From the NCBI GenBank assembly GCA_934446565.1, contig CAKSEO010000018.1, positions 1 through 49,151 of the forward strand: a stretch of 49,151 bases of DNA, given 5' to 3'. This stretch comes from an uncultured Oscillospiraceae bacterium (GTDB lineage: Bacteria; Bacillota; Clostridia; Oscillospirales; Ruminococcaceae). How positions within the stretch are numbered: the stretch's first letter is position 1; every line of letters starts with the position of its first letter. A model generated the notes under the pieces. The model did not search any database. It saw nothing but the letters and a program-made list of their open reading frames with translations, and had not been told where the DNA came from. The position numbers and the translations under genes are program-made. Shown piece by piece: positions 33,302 to 41,572 of this stretch.

Positions 33302-35388
33302 TGCGCTACAAAATCATATCGGATAATCCCGGGCGTATCAGAGTGCGCTTCGGGGGTTATGCATTTGATAAAGCTCTCGAAAGCCGTATCCGAGAGTTAA
33401 CCGAAGCTAACTCTTTTGTGCTGTCCGCAGAGGTCCACTATGCGAACGGCGGTCTGCTTATCTACTACAAGAAGAACTGCCGAAGCGAGGTCATCAGCTT
33501 TATAAACGGGCTTGATTTCCGCGGGCTTGTTCCCATTCCGGAGGACGCTGCGACAAGAGAGATAGACGACAATTTCAAGAGCGGGCTGACAAAGCTGATA
33601 GTTTCGCACTATGTCAAGAAGTTCTTGCTTCCTGCGCCGATACGCACGGTGCTGACGTTTTACAACAGCGCAAAGTACATACTGAAGGGACTTTCCGAGC
33701 TTGGAAACGGCAGACTGACTGTTGAGGTGCTGGACGCCGCTTCTATCACGGCATGCCTTGCACAGCGCAACTTCAAGACAGCGTCGACTATCATGCTCAT
33801 GCTTTCCGTTTCGTCGCTGCTCGAGGACTACACCCACGCCCGGACTAAGGCGGTGCTTACGTCCAGTCTTGCGGTCAAGGCGGACAAGGTATGGCTCGTT
33901 CACGGCAGCGAGGACGTTCTCATCCCGATCGGCGAGCTGAACATCGGCGACCGGATACGCGTCAGAACAGGCAGCGTTATCCCGGTTGACGGCGAGATAA
34001 CCGAGGGCGAGGCTTACATCAACGAATCCTCGATGACCGGCGAACCGCTTGCGGTCATGAAATCCGAAAGCGATACGGTATTTGCCGGCACAGTCGTTGA
34101 GGAGGGCTCCATCGTCGTAAAGGTGCGGGCGGTAAGCTCCGACACCAAGATACAAAAGATAATCGAGCTCATCGACAGTTCCGAGAATCTCAAGGCGGGC
34201 ATCCAGAGCCGTGCTGAAAAGCTTGCGGACGGGATCGTTCCGTTCAGCTTCCTGGGGTTCGGGCTTACGCTGCTGCTCACGCGGAATATCACCCGGGCAG
34301 TTTCACTGCTCATGGTGGACTATTCCTGCGCTATAAAGCTTTCCGCGCCGATCGCGGTCATTTCTGCGCTGCGTGAGGCTGCCGACCGCAATATCACGGT
34401 CAAGGGCGGAAAATACCTCGAGGCGTTTGCTGCTGCGGATACTATCGTATTCGACAAGACGGGCACGCTGACTAATGCAGAGCCGGTGCTCGACAAGGTG
34501 ATACCGTTCGGTAAATACTCCGAGGAGGAGGTCCTTCGGATGGCCGCATGTATCGAGGAGCACTTCCCGCACAGCATGGCAAGGGCTATCGTCAAAGGCG
34601 CTGAAAAGCGTGGCGTAGTCCATGCGGAGGAGCATGCCGAGGTGAACTACATCGTAGCTCACGGTATCGCAACGACACTTCACGGAGAGCGTGCCGTTAT
34701 CGGCAGCCGCCATTTCGTCTGCGAGGACGAGGGCGTTGTTATCTCCGATGAGCAGCAGGCAAGGATAGAAGAAAATTCCGGGGCTTCCTCGGTCATCTAT
34801 CTGGCGGTAGGAGGGGAGCTCGCAGGAGTTCTCTGCATAAACGACCCGCCGCGAGCTGAGGCTGCGCACGCAGTTGCGCTGATGAAGAAATGCGGCATAA
34901 AGAATGTCGTTATGCTCACCGGCGACAGCAGCGCCGCAGCGGAGAAGATAGCGCAGCAGCTTGGTATAACCGAGGTGCACGCACAGGTGCTCCCGGAGGA
35001 TAAGCACAGCCATGTCGAGCAGCTCAAATCACAGGGTCGCTGCGTAATAATGGTCGGCGACGGTATAAACGACGCTCCCGCACTGGCTGCGGCTGACGTT
35101 TCGGTCGCAATGAGCGACGCGTCCGATATCGCAAAGGAAACTGCGGATATCACACTCAGAGGCGCTGACCTTACCGAGCTTGCCGTACTGCGCAGGCTCA
35201 GCGAGCATCTCATGGAGAGGATAAATTCAAATTACAGGTTTATCCTCACGTTCAATACCGTCCTGCTGGCGCTGGGATTTGTCGGTGTGATAACGCCGTC
35301 GATGTCCGCGCTGCTGCATAACGGTTCCACCATTGCGATATGTGTAAAGAGCATGACGCCACTGTTAAAAGGAAGCGATACGCTGTAA
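33301..35388 (+). CDS. P1B-type metal-transporting ATPase with non-canonical metal motif
   Basis: 695 residues. An N-terminal HMA-like region (1-75, PGRIRVRFGGY) lacks a CxxC. Actuator motif SSMTGEPLA (243-251), phosphorylation Asp385 in FDKTGTLT, a P1B-type EEHFPHSMARAI region (419-430), GDGIND (586-591). The membrane metal-site segment is DYSCAIKLSAP (340-350) instead of CPC/SPC with AxxLxTP, so Cu+ or Zn2+ specificity cannot be assumed; YSC-type ATPases of the CtpC branch have been tied to Mn or Fe. Fewer membrane helices than classic members are obvious. Starts at the TAATG overlap after GAGGAAAG. The ion and direction are open; export is the family norm. Confidence 0.88.
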   Translation: MRYKIISDNPGRIRVRFGGYAFDKALESRIRELTEANSFVLSAEVHYANGGLLIYYKKNCRSEVISFINGLDFRGLVPIPEDAATREIDDNFKSGLTKLIVSHYVKKFLLPAPIRTVLTFYNSAKYILKGLSELGNGRLTVEVLDAASITACLAQRNFKTASTIMLMLSVSSLLEDYTHARTKAVLTSSLAVKADKVWLVHGSEDVLIPIGELNIGDRIRVRTGSVIPVDGEITEGEAYINESSMTGEPLAVMKSESDTVFAGTVVEEGSIVVKVRAVSSDTKIQKIIELIDSSENLKAGIQSRAEKLADGIVPFSFLGFGLTLLLTRNITRAVSLLMVDYSCAIKLSAPIAVISALREAADRNITVKGGKYLEAFAAADTIVFDKTGTLTNAEPVLDKVIPFGKYSEEEVLRMAACIEEHFPHSMARAIVKGAEKRGVVHAEEHAEVNYIVAHGIATTLHGERAVIGSRHFVCEDEGVVISDEQQARIEENSGASSVIYLAVGGELAGVLCINDPPRAEAAHAVALMKKCGIKNVVMLTGDSSAAAEKIAQQLGITEVHAQVLPEDKHSHVEQLKSQGRCVIMVGDGINDAPALAAADVSVAMSDASDIAKETADITLRGADLTELAVLRRLSEHLMERINSNYRFILTFNTVLLALGFVGVITPSMSALLHNGSTIAICVKSMTPLLKGSDTL

Positions 35389-35398
35389 TAGGTATTTT

Positions 35399-35427
35399 AA
35401 ATCCCGGGCAGTTTCTGTCCGGGATTT
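35399..35427 (+). terminator. Terminator of the P1B-ATPase operon
   Basis: AATCCCGG...CCGGGATT stem with inner CAG/CTG pairing and a TTT loop, followed by a T run, 10 bp after the stop. Confidence 0.85.
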
Positions 35428-35452
35428 TTCTGCGAATTTTTACTCCAAGGTA

Positions 35453-35481
35453 TTGACAAAATAAAATAACCGTGTTATAAT
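35453..35481 (+). promoter_or_regulatory. Promoter of the TetR-ABC-methyltransferase cluster
   Basis: TTGACA (35453-35458), 17 bp, TATAAT (35476-35481), both perfect. Overlapped by the palindrome at 35463-35495. Confidence 0.8.
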
Positions 35482-35495
35482 AACATCGTTATTTT
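35463..35495. promoter_or_regulatory. Likely TetR operator (33-bp palindrome)
   Basis: Outer arms AAAATAAC/GTTATTTT and inner arms TGTTAT/ATAACA around one central base, with two mismatched pairs between. It covers the -10 box and the start of transcription of the tetR gene at 35512, so it is very probably an autoregulatory operator. Confidence 0.65.
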
Positions 35496-35511
35496 AAGAG
35501 GGAGCGAATAA

Positions 35512-36114
35512 ATGAGACAGGAAACAGCGGGCGTGACCGAGTCACTGCTTGAGAGCGCAAAGAGGGAATTTCTAAAATACGGATTCCATAATGCGAATCT
35601 TCGGAGAATATCTGCGGATAGCGGCGTTAGCACAAACTCAATATACACTAGATTCGGAGATAAGTCGGGTCTGTTCAGCGCTGTGGTAAAGCCTGCCGCA
35701 GATGGACTGATGGAGCTTTACCTCGATAGCATCAGCGGTGCTTCCGAATGCGGAAACGCAAAGTCGGCTACGAATATAGGCGGCGAGGGCACCGAACAGG
35801 TGCTGAAATATATCTACGATAATTATGACGCGTTCAGGCTGATTTTCTGTAATTCTGTCGGGACGGAATACGAACATTACTTCGATAAGCTTGCCGAGAT
35901 AGAGGAGCAGTTTTACCGGGAATTTGCCAAACAGTACGCGGGGAACGGGCGCAGGGTCAGCGATTTCTTTATCCATGTCGTGTGCAGGTCCGGCTGGCAG
36001 TACATTTATGAGGTGGTTTCGCATGAGATACCATACGACGAGGCAAGGGAATTCATGAGGTCTATCAGGGAATTCAACTACGCTGGCTGGAATCGCGTTC
36101 TTGAAATATTCTGA
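35512..36114 (+). CDS. TetR/AcrR family transcriptional regulator
   Basis: 200 residues. HTH at about 25-47 (NLRRISADSGVSTNSIYTRFGDK), then a helical ligand-binding domain with no recognisable ligand signature. ATG after AGAGGGAGCG. The palindrome over its promoter argues for autorepression. It precedes two ABC half-transporters in the same direction, and a terminator (36118-36142) lies between, so it probably controls them through readthrough or a second site. Confidence 0.88.
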   Translation: MRQETAGVTESLLESAKREFLKYGFHNANLRRISADSGVSTNSIYTRFGDKSGLFSAVVKPAADGLMELYLDSISGASECGNAKSATNIGGEGTEQVLKYIYDNYDAFRLIFCNSVGTEYEHYFDKLAEIEEQFYREFAKQYAGNGRRVSDFFIHVVCRSGWQYIYEVVSHEIPYDEAREFMRSIREFNYAGWNRVLEIF

Positions 36115-36117
36115 ATC

Positions 36118-36142
36118 AAAAGCAGTGTCAACACTGCTTTTT
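36118..36142 (+). terminator. Terminator after the TetR gene
   Basis: Near-perfect inverted repeat AAAAGCAGTGT/ACACTGCTTTT followed by TT. The two-base centre means the top of the stem must open. Confidence 0.65.
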
Positions 36143-36154
36143 AAATACATATAG

Positions 36155-36170
36155 GTTAGCTGAATCTAAC
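36155..36170. promoter_or_regulatory. Inverted repeat GTTAG-N6-CTAAC, site 4
   Basis: GTTAGCTGAATCTAAC, exactly the reverse complement of 6353-6368. It lies directly ahead of the GGAGG of the first ABC half-transporter gene, so a bound protein would block transcription into the ABC genes. Confidence 0.5.
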
Positions 36171-36191
36171 TCAAAATGAGGAGGTCTTGTT

Positions 36192-37982
36192 GTGAAACAG
36201 AAAGAAAAGAAAAGGAGTTCGTTTTCGGTGCTTATGCACTACGCGGGCGGGCATAAATACCTGTCCTACGCGTCTGTAGTCCTGTCGGTGATAAGCGCGT
36301 GGATAGCGCTGATACCGTTCTACGATATCTGGCGTATAATCCAGGAGATACTTGCAGTTCGTCCGAATTTCTCCGAGGCGGTCAATATCGGCAAGTACGG
36401 CTGGGAGGCTGTCGGATTCGCGCTGCTGGCGATGGTGTTCTACATAGCGGCGCTGATGTGCTCTCACAAAAGCGCGTTCAGGGTGCAGGCAAATATGCGT
36501 ATCAGCATGATGCAGCATATCATGAAGCTCCCGCTTGGCTATGTTGAGTCCGAGGGCACGGGTAAGATACGCAAGATAGTAACGGATTCCAGCGCTGCTA
36601 CTGAAACGTTCCTTGCGCACAATCTCCCGGATAAGGCGGTTTCCAGGGCTACTCCGATAGGGCTCATCGCGATGATGATAATATTCGATTGGAGATTGGG
36701 GCTTATCAGCCTTATCCAGGCGGCTGTCGCATTCATTATCATGGGAACGCTCATGATGGGTCCGAAGATGGCGGAGGATATGAAGCAGTATCAGAACGCG
36801 CTGGAAACTATGTCGTCCGAGGCTGTGGAGTATGTTCGCGGCGTCCCCGTTGTCAAAACATTCGGGCAGACGGTGTACACATTCAAACTTTTCAAGAACG
36901 CCATCGACGAGTATGAGAAATGGACACTGGGATATACGAAGAATATGATGCTCCCGATGACCGCGTTCGTGACAGCCGCAAACGGAATATTCGCGGCGCT
37001 CATCATTGCGGCGTTCGCGTTCACCGGTCAGGGCGTTACCGATGAATTCGTGCTGAATCTGTTTTTCTACGTGCTGATAACATCCGTGCTGACCGTTACT
37101 ATCATGAAGATCGCCTACGCCGGTGAATCGCAGATGATAGTGGACGACGCGCTCAATAGAATGTACGAGATACTGGAAACTGAGCCGCTTCCCGATTCCG
37201 AAAAGAACGGCGCGCCGGCGGATTCCTCCGTTTCGCTCGATAATGTCGTATTCTCATACAGCGGCTCTGATAACAACGCTATCGACGGGATAAACCTTTC
37301 CGTCAAGGCGGGCGAGCACATCGCGCTGGTCGGACCTTCTGGCGGCGGCAAGACTACGCTGGCGTCGCTGATAGCGCGTTTCTGGGATGTTACGGGCGGT
37401 TCTGTGAAGATAGGCGGGACAGACGTCCGGAATATCCCGGCAGACCGGCTCATGCAGTACGTTTCGTATGTTTTCCAGGACAGCAAGCTGCTCAAGATGA
37501 GCATTCTGGACAACGTGAGAATGGGCAGACCTGACGCAACTGACGAAGAAGTAATGCAGGCGCTGAGGGACGCGCAGTGCATGGATATCATCGAGAAATT
37601 CCCTGACGGCGTTAATACGATGATAGGCTCAAAGGGAATTTACGTTTCCGGCGGCGAGTGTCAGCGGCTTTCCATCGCGAGGGCGTTCCTGAAAAATGCT
37701 CCTATACTTATCCTGGACGAGGCAACGGCGTTTGCCGACCCGGACAACGAGCGGCTGGTTCAGCAGGCGTTTGAAAAGCTGTCAAAGGACAAGACCGTAA
37801 TTATGATAGCGCACAGACTGTCTACTGTAACTAATGCAGACTGCATTTACGTGCTTTCCGATGGAAAGATAGCGGAAAGCGGAACTCACAGCGAGCTTAT
37901 TTCCGAGAACGGTATCTACAGCAGAATGTGGAATGAATATACCAGATCTGTTACATGGCAGGTCGGAAAGGAGAGCGTGTAA
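36192..37982 (+). CDS. ABC half-transporter, fused permease and ATPase (YbtP/IrtA-like)
   Basis: 596 residues. Six-helix exporter-type membrane domain (about 20-330), ATPase (about 345-596) with Walker A VGPSGGGKTTLA, signature VSGGECQRLSIARAF and Walker B ILILDEATAFADPDNE. The AFADPDNE D-loop, in place of ASLD, is common in YbtP/YbtQ and IrtAB-like half-transporters, which have exporter folds but import ferric siderophores. Starts at GTG 36192 after GAGGAGG. Forms a heterodimer with the next gene by inference. Confidence 0.88.
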   Translation: MKQKEKKRSSFSVLMHYAGGHKYLSYASVVLSVISAWIALIPFYDIWRIIQEILAVRPNFSEAVNIGKYGWEAVGFALLAMVFYIAALMCSHKSAFRVQANMRISMMQHIMKLPLGYVESEGTGKIRKIVTDSSAATETFLAHNLPDKAVSRATPIGLIAMMIIFDWRLGLISLIQAAVAFIIMGTLMMGPKMAEDMKQYQNALETMSSEAVEYVRGVPVVKTFGQTVYTFKLFKNAIDEYEKWTLGYTKNMMLPMTAFVTAANGIFAALIIAAFAFTGQGVTDEFVLNLFFYVLITSVLTVTIMKIAYAGESQMIVDDALNRMYEILETEPLPDSEKNGAPADSSVSLDNVVFSYSGSDNNAIDGINLSVKAGEHIALVGPSGGGKTTLASLIARFWDVTGGSVKIGGTDVRNIPADRLMQYVSYVFQDSKLLKMSILDNVRMGRPDATDEEVMQALRDAQCMDIIEKFPDGVNTMIGSKGIYVSGGECQRLSIARAFLKNAPILILDEATAFADPDNERLVQQAFEKLSKDKTVIMIAHRLSTVTNADCIYVLSDGKIAESGTHSELISENGIYSRMWNEYTRSVTWQVGKESV

Positions 37983-37983
37983 A

Positions 37984-39723
37984 ATGACACTCACTGAAAA
38001 ACTCAAGCACAAATACGCGCTTTCGGACAACGGCGCAAAGGCGATGATACGCGCGATAGCTGCGGTCACGGTATCTAATATCGTGCTCATGCTGCCGGTC
38101 GGGCTGCTCTATATGCTGTCATCATATCTGCTTGACGGAGAGCTTCCCCGGGACCAGTTGGGATTTTTCATCGCGGCGATAGTAATTGCACTGGTACTCA
38201 TAGCGGTGACTGCCGTTATACAGTATCGCGCTACGTTCCTTTCAACGTACATCGAAAGCGGCGTAAGGCGCCGGACCCTCGCGGAAAAGCTGCGCAAGAT
38301 CCCGCTGTCGTTTTTCTCCAAGAAAGATCTTTCAGATCTCACTAACACTATAATGAGCGACTGCGCCATGATAGAGACGGCGTCCTCCCACTGGATACCG
38401 GAGCTTTTCGGAGCGCTTATCTCCACTTCGATAGTTGTGATAAGTCTTTTCTTCTTTAACTGGAAGATGGCGCTGGCTGCGGTGTGGGTAATGCCGGTGG
38501 CGCTGGTCATCGTTCTCTGCTCGAAAAAAGTGATGACAAAGGTTCACGAAAAGACCATGCAGTACAAGCTGGACTGCCTTTACGGTATCCAGGAGGGGCT
38601 TGAAACGCTCCGCGACCTGCGCTCCTACAACATGACCGATACATATCAGGAGGGCCTGAATCGTAAGATCATAGCGGTCGAAAAGCACGCCATCGTTGCA
38701 GAATTCGCGAATGCGGCGTTCGTTTGCTCGGCGCAGATGATACTGAAACTCGGCATGGGTACTGTCGCGGTAGTCGGCAGCATACTGCTGGTGGGCGGAG
38801 AGATAGACGTCCTGACGTTCTTCATGTTCCTGCTGGTGGTAACGAGAATGTACGAACCGCTGCAGATAGCGCTACAGAACCTCGCTGCGATAATCAGCGT
38901 TGACGTAAACTGCAAGCGCATGGACGAGATACTGTCCCACGAGGAACAGACCGGCCGTGAAACCCTGGACAACAAGGGCTACGACATCACATTTGACCAT
39001 GTTGCGTTCTCCTATAAGGAAGGCGAGCAGGTGCTGTCTGACGTAAGCTTCACCGCAAAGCAGGGCGAGGTGACTGCGCTCATTGGTCCGTCCGGCGGAG
39101 GAAAGACCACGGTTTCCAGACTTGCGGCAAGATTCTGGGATAACGACAAGGGCAGCATCACCGTAGGCGGCATGAACGTTACCGAGATAGACCCGGAAAA
39201 GCTGCTGTCGCTCTATTCGATAGTATTTCAGGATGTTACGCTGTTCAACAATACGGTCATGGAGAACATCCGCATAGGCAGAAAAGAGGCTACCGACGAG
39301 GAAGTCAAGGCCGCTGCAAGGCTGGCGCACTGCGAGGAATTCGTGGAGAAAATGCCGGATAAGTGGAACAGCATGATAGGCGAGAACGGTTCGGAGCTTT
39401 CCGGCGGAGAGCGCCAGCGAATCTCCATCGCAAGGGCGTTCTTAAAGGACGCGCCTATAATCCTTATGGACGAGGCTACGGCGTCGCTGGATGTGGATAA
39501 TGAATCGCTGATACAGGAATCCATTTCCAAGCTCATCAGGAACAAGACCGTGCTCATTATCGCGCACCGCATGAGAACAGTGGACGGCGTTAACAAGATA
39601 GTAGTGCTGAAAGACGGAACAGTGGCAGAAATGGGAACGCCTGAGGAGCTCAGAAACGCCGGTGGAATATACAAGCACATGGCGGATATGCAGTTAAGCT
39701 CCGAGCAGTGGAAATACCAGTAA
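37984..39723 (+). CDS. ABC half-transporter, fused permease and ATPase (YbtQ/IrtB-like)
   Basis: 579 residues. Membrane domain (about 15-315), ATPase with Walker A IGPSGGGKTTVS, signature LSGGERQRISIARAF and Walker B IILMDEATASLDVDNE. The ATG at 37984 is one base behind the previous stop with AGGAGAG ahead; an in-frame ATG 51 bases earlier lies inside the upstream gene. The partner has the deviating VSGGE and AFAD motifs, so this subunit likely provides the better catalytic site. Confidence 0.9.
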   Translation: MTLTEKLKHKYALSDNGAKAMIRAIAAVTVSNIVLMLPVGLLYMLSSYLLDGELPRDQLGFFIAAIVIALVLIAVTAVIQYRATFLSTYIESGVRRRTLAEKLRKIPLSFFSKKDLSDLTNTIMSDCAMIETASSHWIPELFGALISTSIVVISLFFFNWKMALAAVWVMPVALVIVLCSKKVMTKVHEKTMQYKLDCLYGIQEGLETLRDLRSYNMTDTYQEGLNRKIIAVEKHAIVAEFANAAFVCSAQMILKLGMGTVAVVGSILLVGGEIDVLTFFMFLLVVTRMYEPLQIALQNLAAIISVDVNCKRMDEILSHEEQTGRETLDNKGYDITFDHVAFSYKEGEQVLSDVSFTAKQGEVTALIGPSGGGKTTVSRLAARFWDNDKGSITVGGMNVTEIDPEKLLSLYSIVFQDVTLFNNTVMENIRIGRKEATDEEVKAAARLAHCEEFVEKMPDKWNSMIGENGSELSGGERQRISIARAFLKDAPIILMDEATASLDVDNESLIQESISKLIRNKTVLIIAHRMRTVDGVNKIVVLKDGTVAEMGTPEELRNAGGIYKHMADMQLSSEQWKYQ

Positions 39724-39735
39724 TGGAGGACAAAA

Positions 39736-40521
39736 ATGAGCGAAAAACTGAATCTTTCTGGCGTACCTGAAACAATGCTCCAGACGATATACGCCCGGGC
39801 AAAGGAAACCAGGACTCGTGGCGCGATAATCGACAACAAAGCGGTAGAGATAGTGGAAAAGCTGGACTATGACTTCTCACTTGCCGATAAGGATTCTGCG
39901 ATGAGCAGCGGCGTTATTGCGCGTACAGTAGTGCTGGATAAGCTTGCGGAGAAGTTCCTGGCTAAGCACCGCGGTGCGGTCGTGGTGAACATCGCCTGCG
40001 GACTGGACACGCGTTGCTATCGTATGAGCAACTACTCGCACTGGTACAACCTTGACCTCCCGGAAACCATCGCTGTACGCAGCAGCATACTCCAGCTCAC
40101 CGATAAGATAACCCAGATAGCGATGTCGGCTATGGACGACTGGAGCGGTGAGATAAAGGAGAGCGGGGTACCTGCGCTGGTAATAATCGAGGGTCTGACG
40201 ATGTACCTTTCCGAGGAGGACGTAAAGCGCATCTTCGCGGTTATATCCAGTAAATTCGAGCATGCGGCGGTACTTGTGGAAATAATGAACCCCACAGTTG
40301 CGAAACGTTTCAAGGAGAAGTCGATAGAAGGCAGCAAGGCTAAATTCACCTGGGGAATAAAGGGCGGCAGGGAGCTTGCAGAATTGCTCACGGATTTCAA
40401 GTTCGTCGGCGAGCATAGCCTGACCGAGGGAATGGCGGAGTTTATTCCGATTTATAAGGTGATCGGAAAGATACCGTTTGTCCGGAATATTTCCAATAAA
40501 ATAGTCGTTCTTAAAAAGTGA
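39736..40521 (+). CDS. Class I SAM methyltransferase, LCM/PPM1 family
   Basis: 261 residues. The RTRGAIIDNKAVEIVEKLDYDF start, the SAM-binding VVNIACGLDTRCYRM (about 84-98) and the IIEGLTMYLSEEDVKRI region (about 148-165) are typical of the leucine-carboxyl-methyltransferase-like family used in polyketide and other secondary pathways. 12 bp after the ABC gene, so in the same transcript. This TetR/ABC/ABC/methyltransferase set may handle a small chelator or xenobiotic; the methyl acceptor is unknown. Confidence 0.82.
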   Translation: MSEKLNLSGVPETMLQTIYARAKETRTRGAIIDNKAVEIVEKLDYDFSLADKDSAMSSGVIARTVVLDKLAEKFLAKHRGAVVVNIACGLDTRCYRMSNYSHWYNLDLPETIAVRSSILQLTDKITQIAMSAMDDWSGEIKESGVPALVIIEGLTMYLSEEDVKRIFAVISSKFEHAAVLVEIMNPTVAKRFKEKSIEGSKAKFTWGIKGGRELAELLTDFKFVGEHSLTEGMAEFIPIYKVIGKIPFVRNISNKIVVLKK

Positions 40522-40530
40522 TATCAATAA

Positions 40531-40559
40531 AATTCCCCGGTCTTTCAGATCGGGGGATT
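40531..40559. terminator. Terminator hairpin, left copy of a duplicated pair
   Basis: AATTCCCCGGTC...GATCGGGGGATT. Differs from the copy at 40749-40777 by one base. Its T tract is cut to TT by the repeat element that begins at 40560. Confidence 0.7.
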
Positions 40560-40747
40560 CAGCTTGTCGAAAAAATCGAATTTGCCCGCGAAGCGGGCTT
40601 TTGAAATCCGTTTTTTGCTCCGGGTTTCCCGGGGCAAAAAACACTTCTATCCCAGCAAGTGTGCGGGTTGGCGGCGTAGCCGCCAAGACGTGCGCGCAGC
40701 TGGGATGTTCGGCGGAAAAGTCCCAACGGGACTTTTTCGACGGTCTG
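40560..40747. mobile_element. 188-bp structured, terminator-associated repeat element
   Basis: No coding capacity. The ends are imperfect inverted repeats (CAGCTTGTCGAAAAA on the left; CAGACCGTCGAAAAA reading in from the right; 12 of 15 match). Inside are four strong hairpins: GCCCGC/GCGGGC (40584-40598), a 15-bp stem GTTTTTTGCTCCGGG with its partner (40610-40642), a multi-stem region bounded by CCCAGC/GCTGGG (40651-40704) around TTGGCGGC/GCCGCCAA, and AAAAGTCCC/GGGACTTTT (40716-40736). It is flanked by two 29-bp terminator copies. A second copy starts at 49078. It resembles a MITE or REP-like element; I infer mobility only from the repeats. Confidence 0.7.
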
Positions 40748-40748
40748 C

Positions 40749-40777
40749 AATCCCCCGGTCTTTCAGATCGGGGGATT
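40749..40777. terminator. Terminator hairpin, right copy of a duplicated pair
   Basis: AATCCCCCGGTC...GATCGGGGGATT followed by TT, giving TTTT on the plus strand. It serves the convergent methyltransferase genes, 13 bp beyond the stop at 40791 on the minus strand. Confidence 0.7.
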
Positions 40778-40790
40778 TTGCGTTATAGTA

Positions 40791-41552
40791 TTATTTACGC
40801 GCTGTGAAGAACAGCCTTGGCATTTTCAGAATCACAGTGCCGTCTGCCTGAACGGGGAGATTTTTCCGGATGAGCTCAATTAGCTCGTCCTGGAATATCT
40901 GCTTTTCAGAATCGCTCAGCATATCAAGATACGGTTTCAGCCCGCTGCCCTTATACCAGTCGATAACGGCTCTGTGGTCGGGCACAATGTGGTAGTAGGT
41001 GGTCTGCCACATGTCGATTTTCGCCGAGCAGCCGGACAGAATATCATACTCCACATTTGGTGCTGGATTGTGGAAGTTATGAATCATGTTCAGTTTCTGC
41101 CACTTTTCCGATCTTACAAGCTCGTGAAGCAGCTTATAGAACACTGCTTCCTGGGTCAGCGGTACTTGCACCGCGAGTATTCCGCCGGGAGTCAGTTTAT
41201 CCATCAGTTTTGGCAGCAGCGTTTCGTGATTCGGTATCCACTGGAGACAGGCGTTTGAGAAAATCAGATCGAAATTTTCAAACTCGGTAAGCCCCTCTGG
41301 TACGGTGCATTTTTTGAATGTCATTTCTGGATAGAATTTCCGCGCTCTTTCCAGCATGTTTTCTGAGCTGTCTACTCCAAGGAGTTTCGCTGTTGGAAAT
41401 CGCATTGCAAGCTGATTGGTGCTGTTTCCAGGACCGCAGCCTATGTCAAGCATAGAATCCGGCTGAATGTCAATGCGATTTATCAGGTCGATTGACGGCT
41501 GCGTGCGTTCCTTTTCGAATTTTGTGTACTGCTTTGAATCCCAGTCTCCCAT
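40791..41552 (-). CDS. tam: Trans-aconitate 2-methyltransferase-like SAM methyltransferase
   Basis: 253 residues. Starts MGDWDSKQYTKFEKERTQPS, as in Tam proteins (W..YL.FE.ER..P..DL). SAM motif MLDIGCGPGNSTNQLA (34-49), then LLGVDSSENMLERAR and FSNACLQWIPNHETLL. Tam methylates the trans-aconitate formed spontaneously from cis-aconitate, relieving aconitase inhibition. Second gene of a two-gene unit, 20 bp after the reductase-like gene, with AAGGGGAC before the ATG. Another acceptor is possible. Confidence 0.85.
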   Translation of the reverse strand: MGDWDSKQYTKFEKERTQPSIDLINRIDIQPDSMLDIGCGPGNSTNQLAMRFPTAKLLGVDSSENMLERARKFYPEMTFKKCTVPEGLTEFENFDLIFSNACLQWIPNHETLLPKLMDKLTPGGILAVQVPLTQEAVFYKLLHELVRSEKWQKLNMIHNFHNPAPNVEYDILSGCSAKIDMWQTTYYHIVPDHRAVIDWYKGSGLKPYLDMLSDSEKQIFQDELIELIRKNLPVQADGTVILKMPRLFFTARK

Positions 41553-41572
41553 AATAGAAGTCCCCTTTGTTG

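Noticed and set aside
33396..33415. GAGTTA-N8-TAACTC inverted repeat resembling the GTTAG-N6-CTAAC sites
   Set aside because: Inside the P1B ATPase coding region with different spacing; most likely chance.
40560..40747. CRISPR or group II intron interpretation of the repeat element
   Set aside because: No regularly spaced repeats, no intron domain V or reverse transcriptase, and only two flanking terminator copies.
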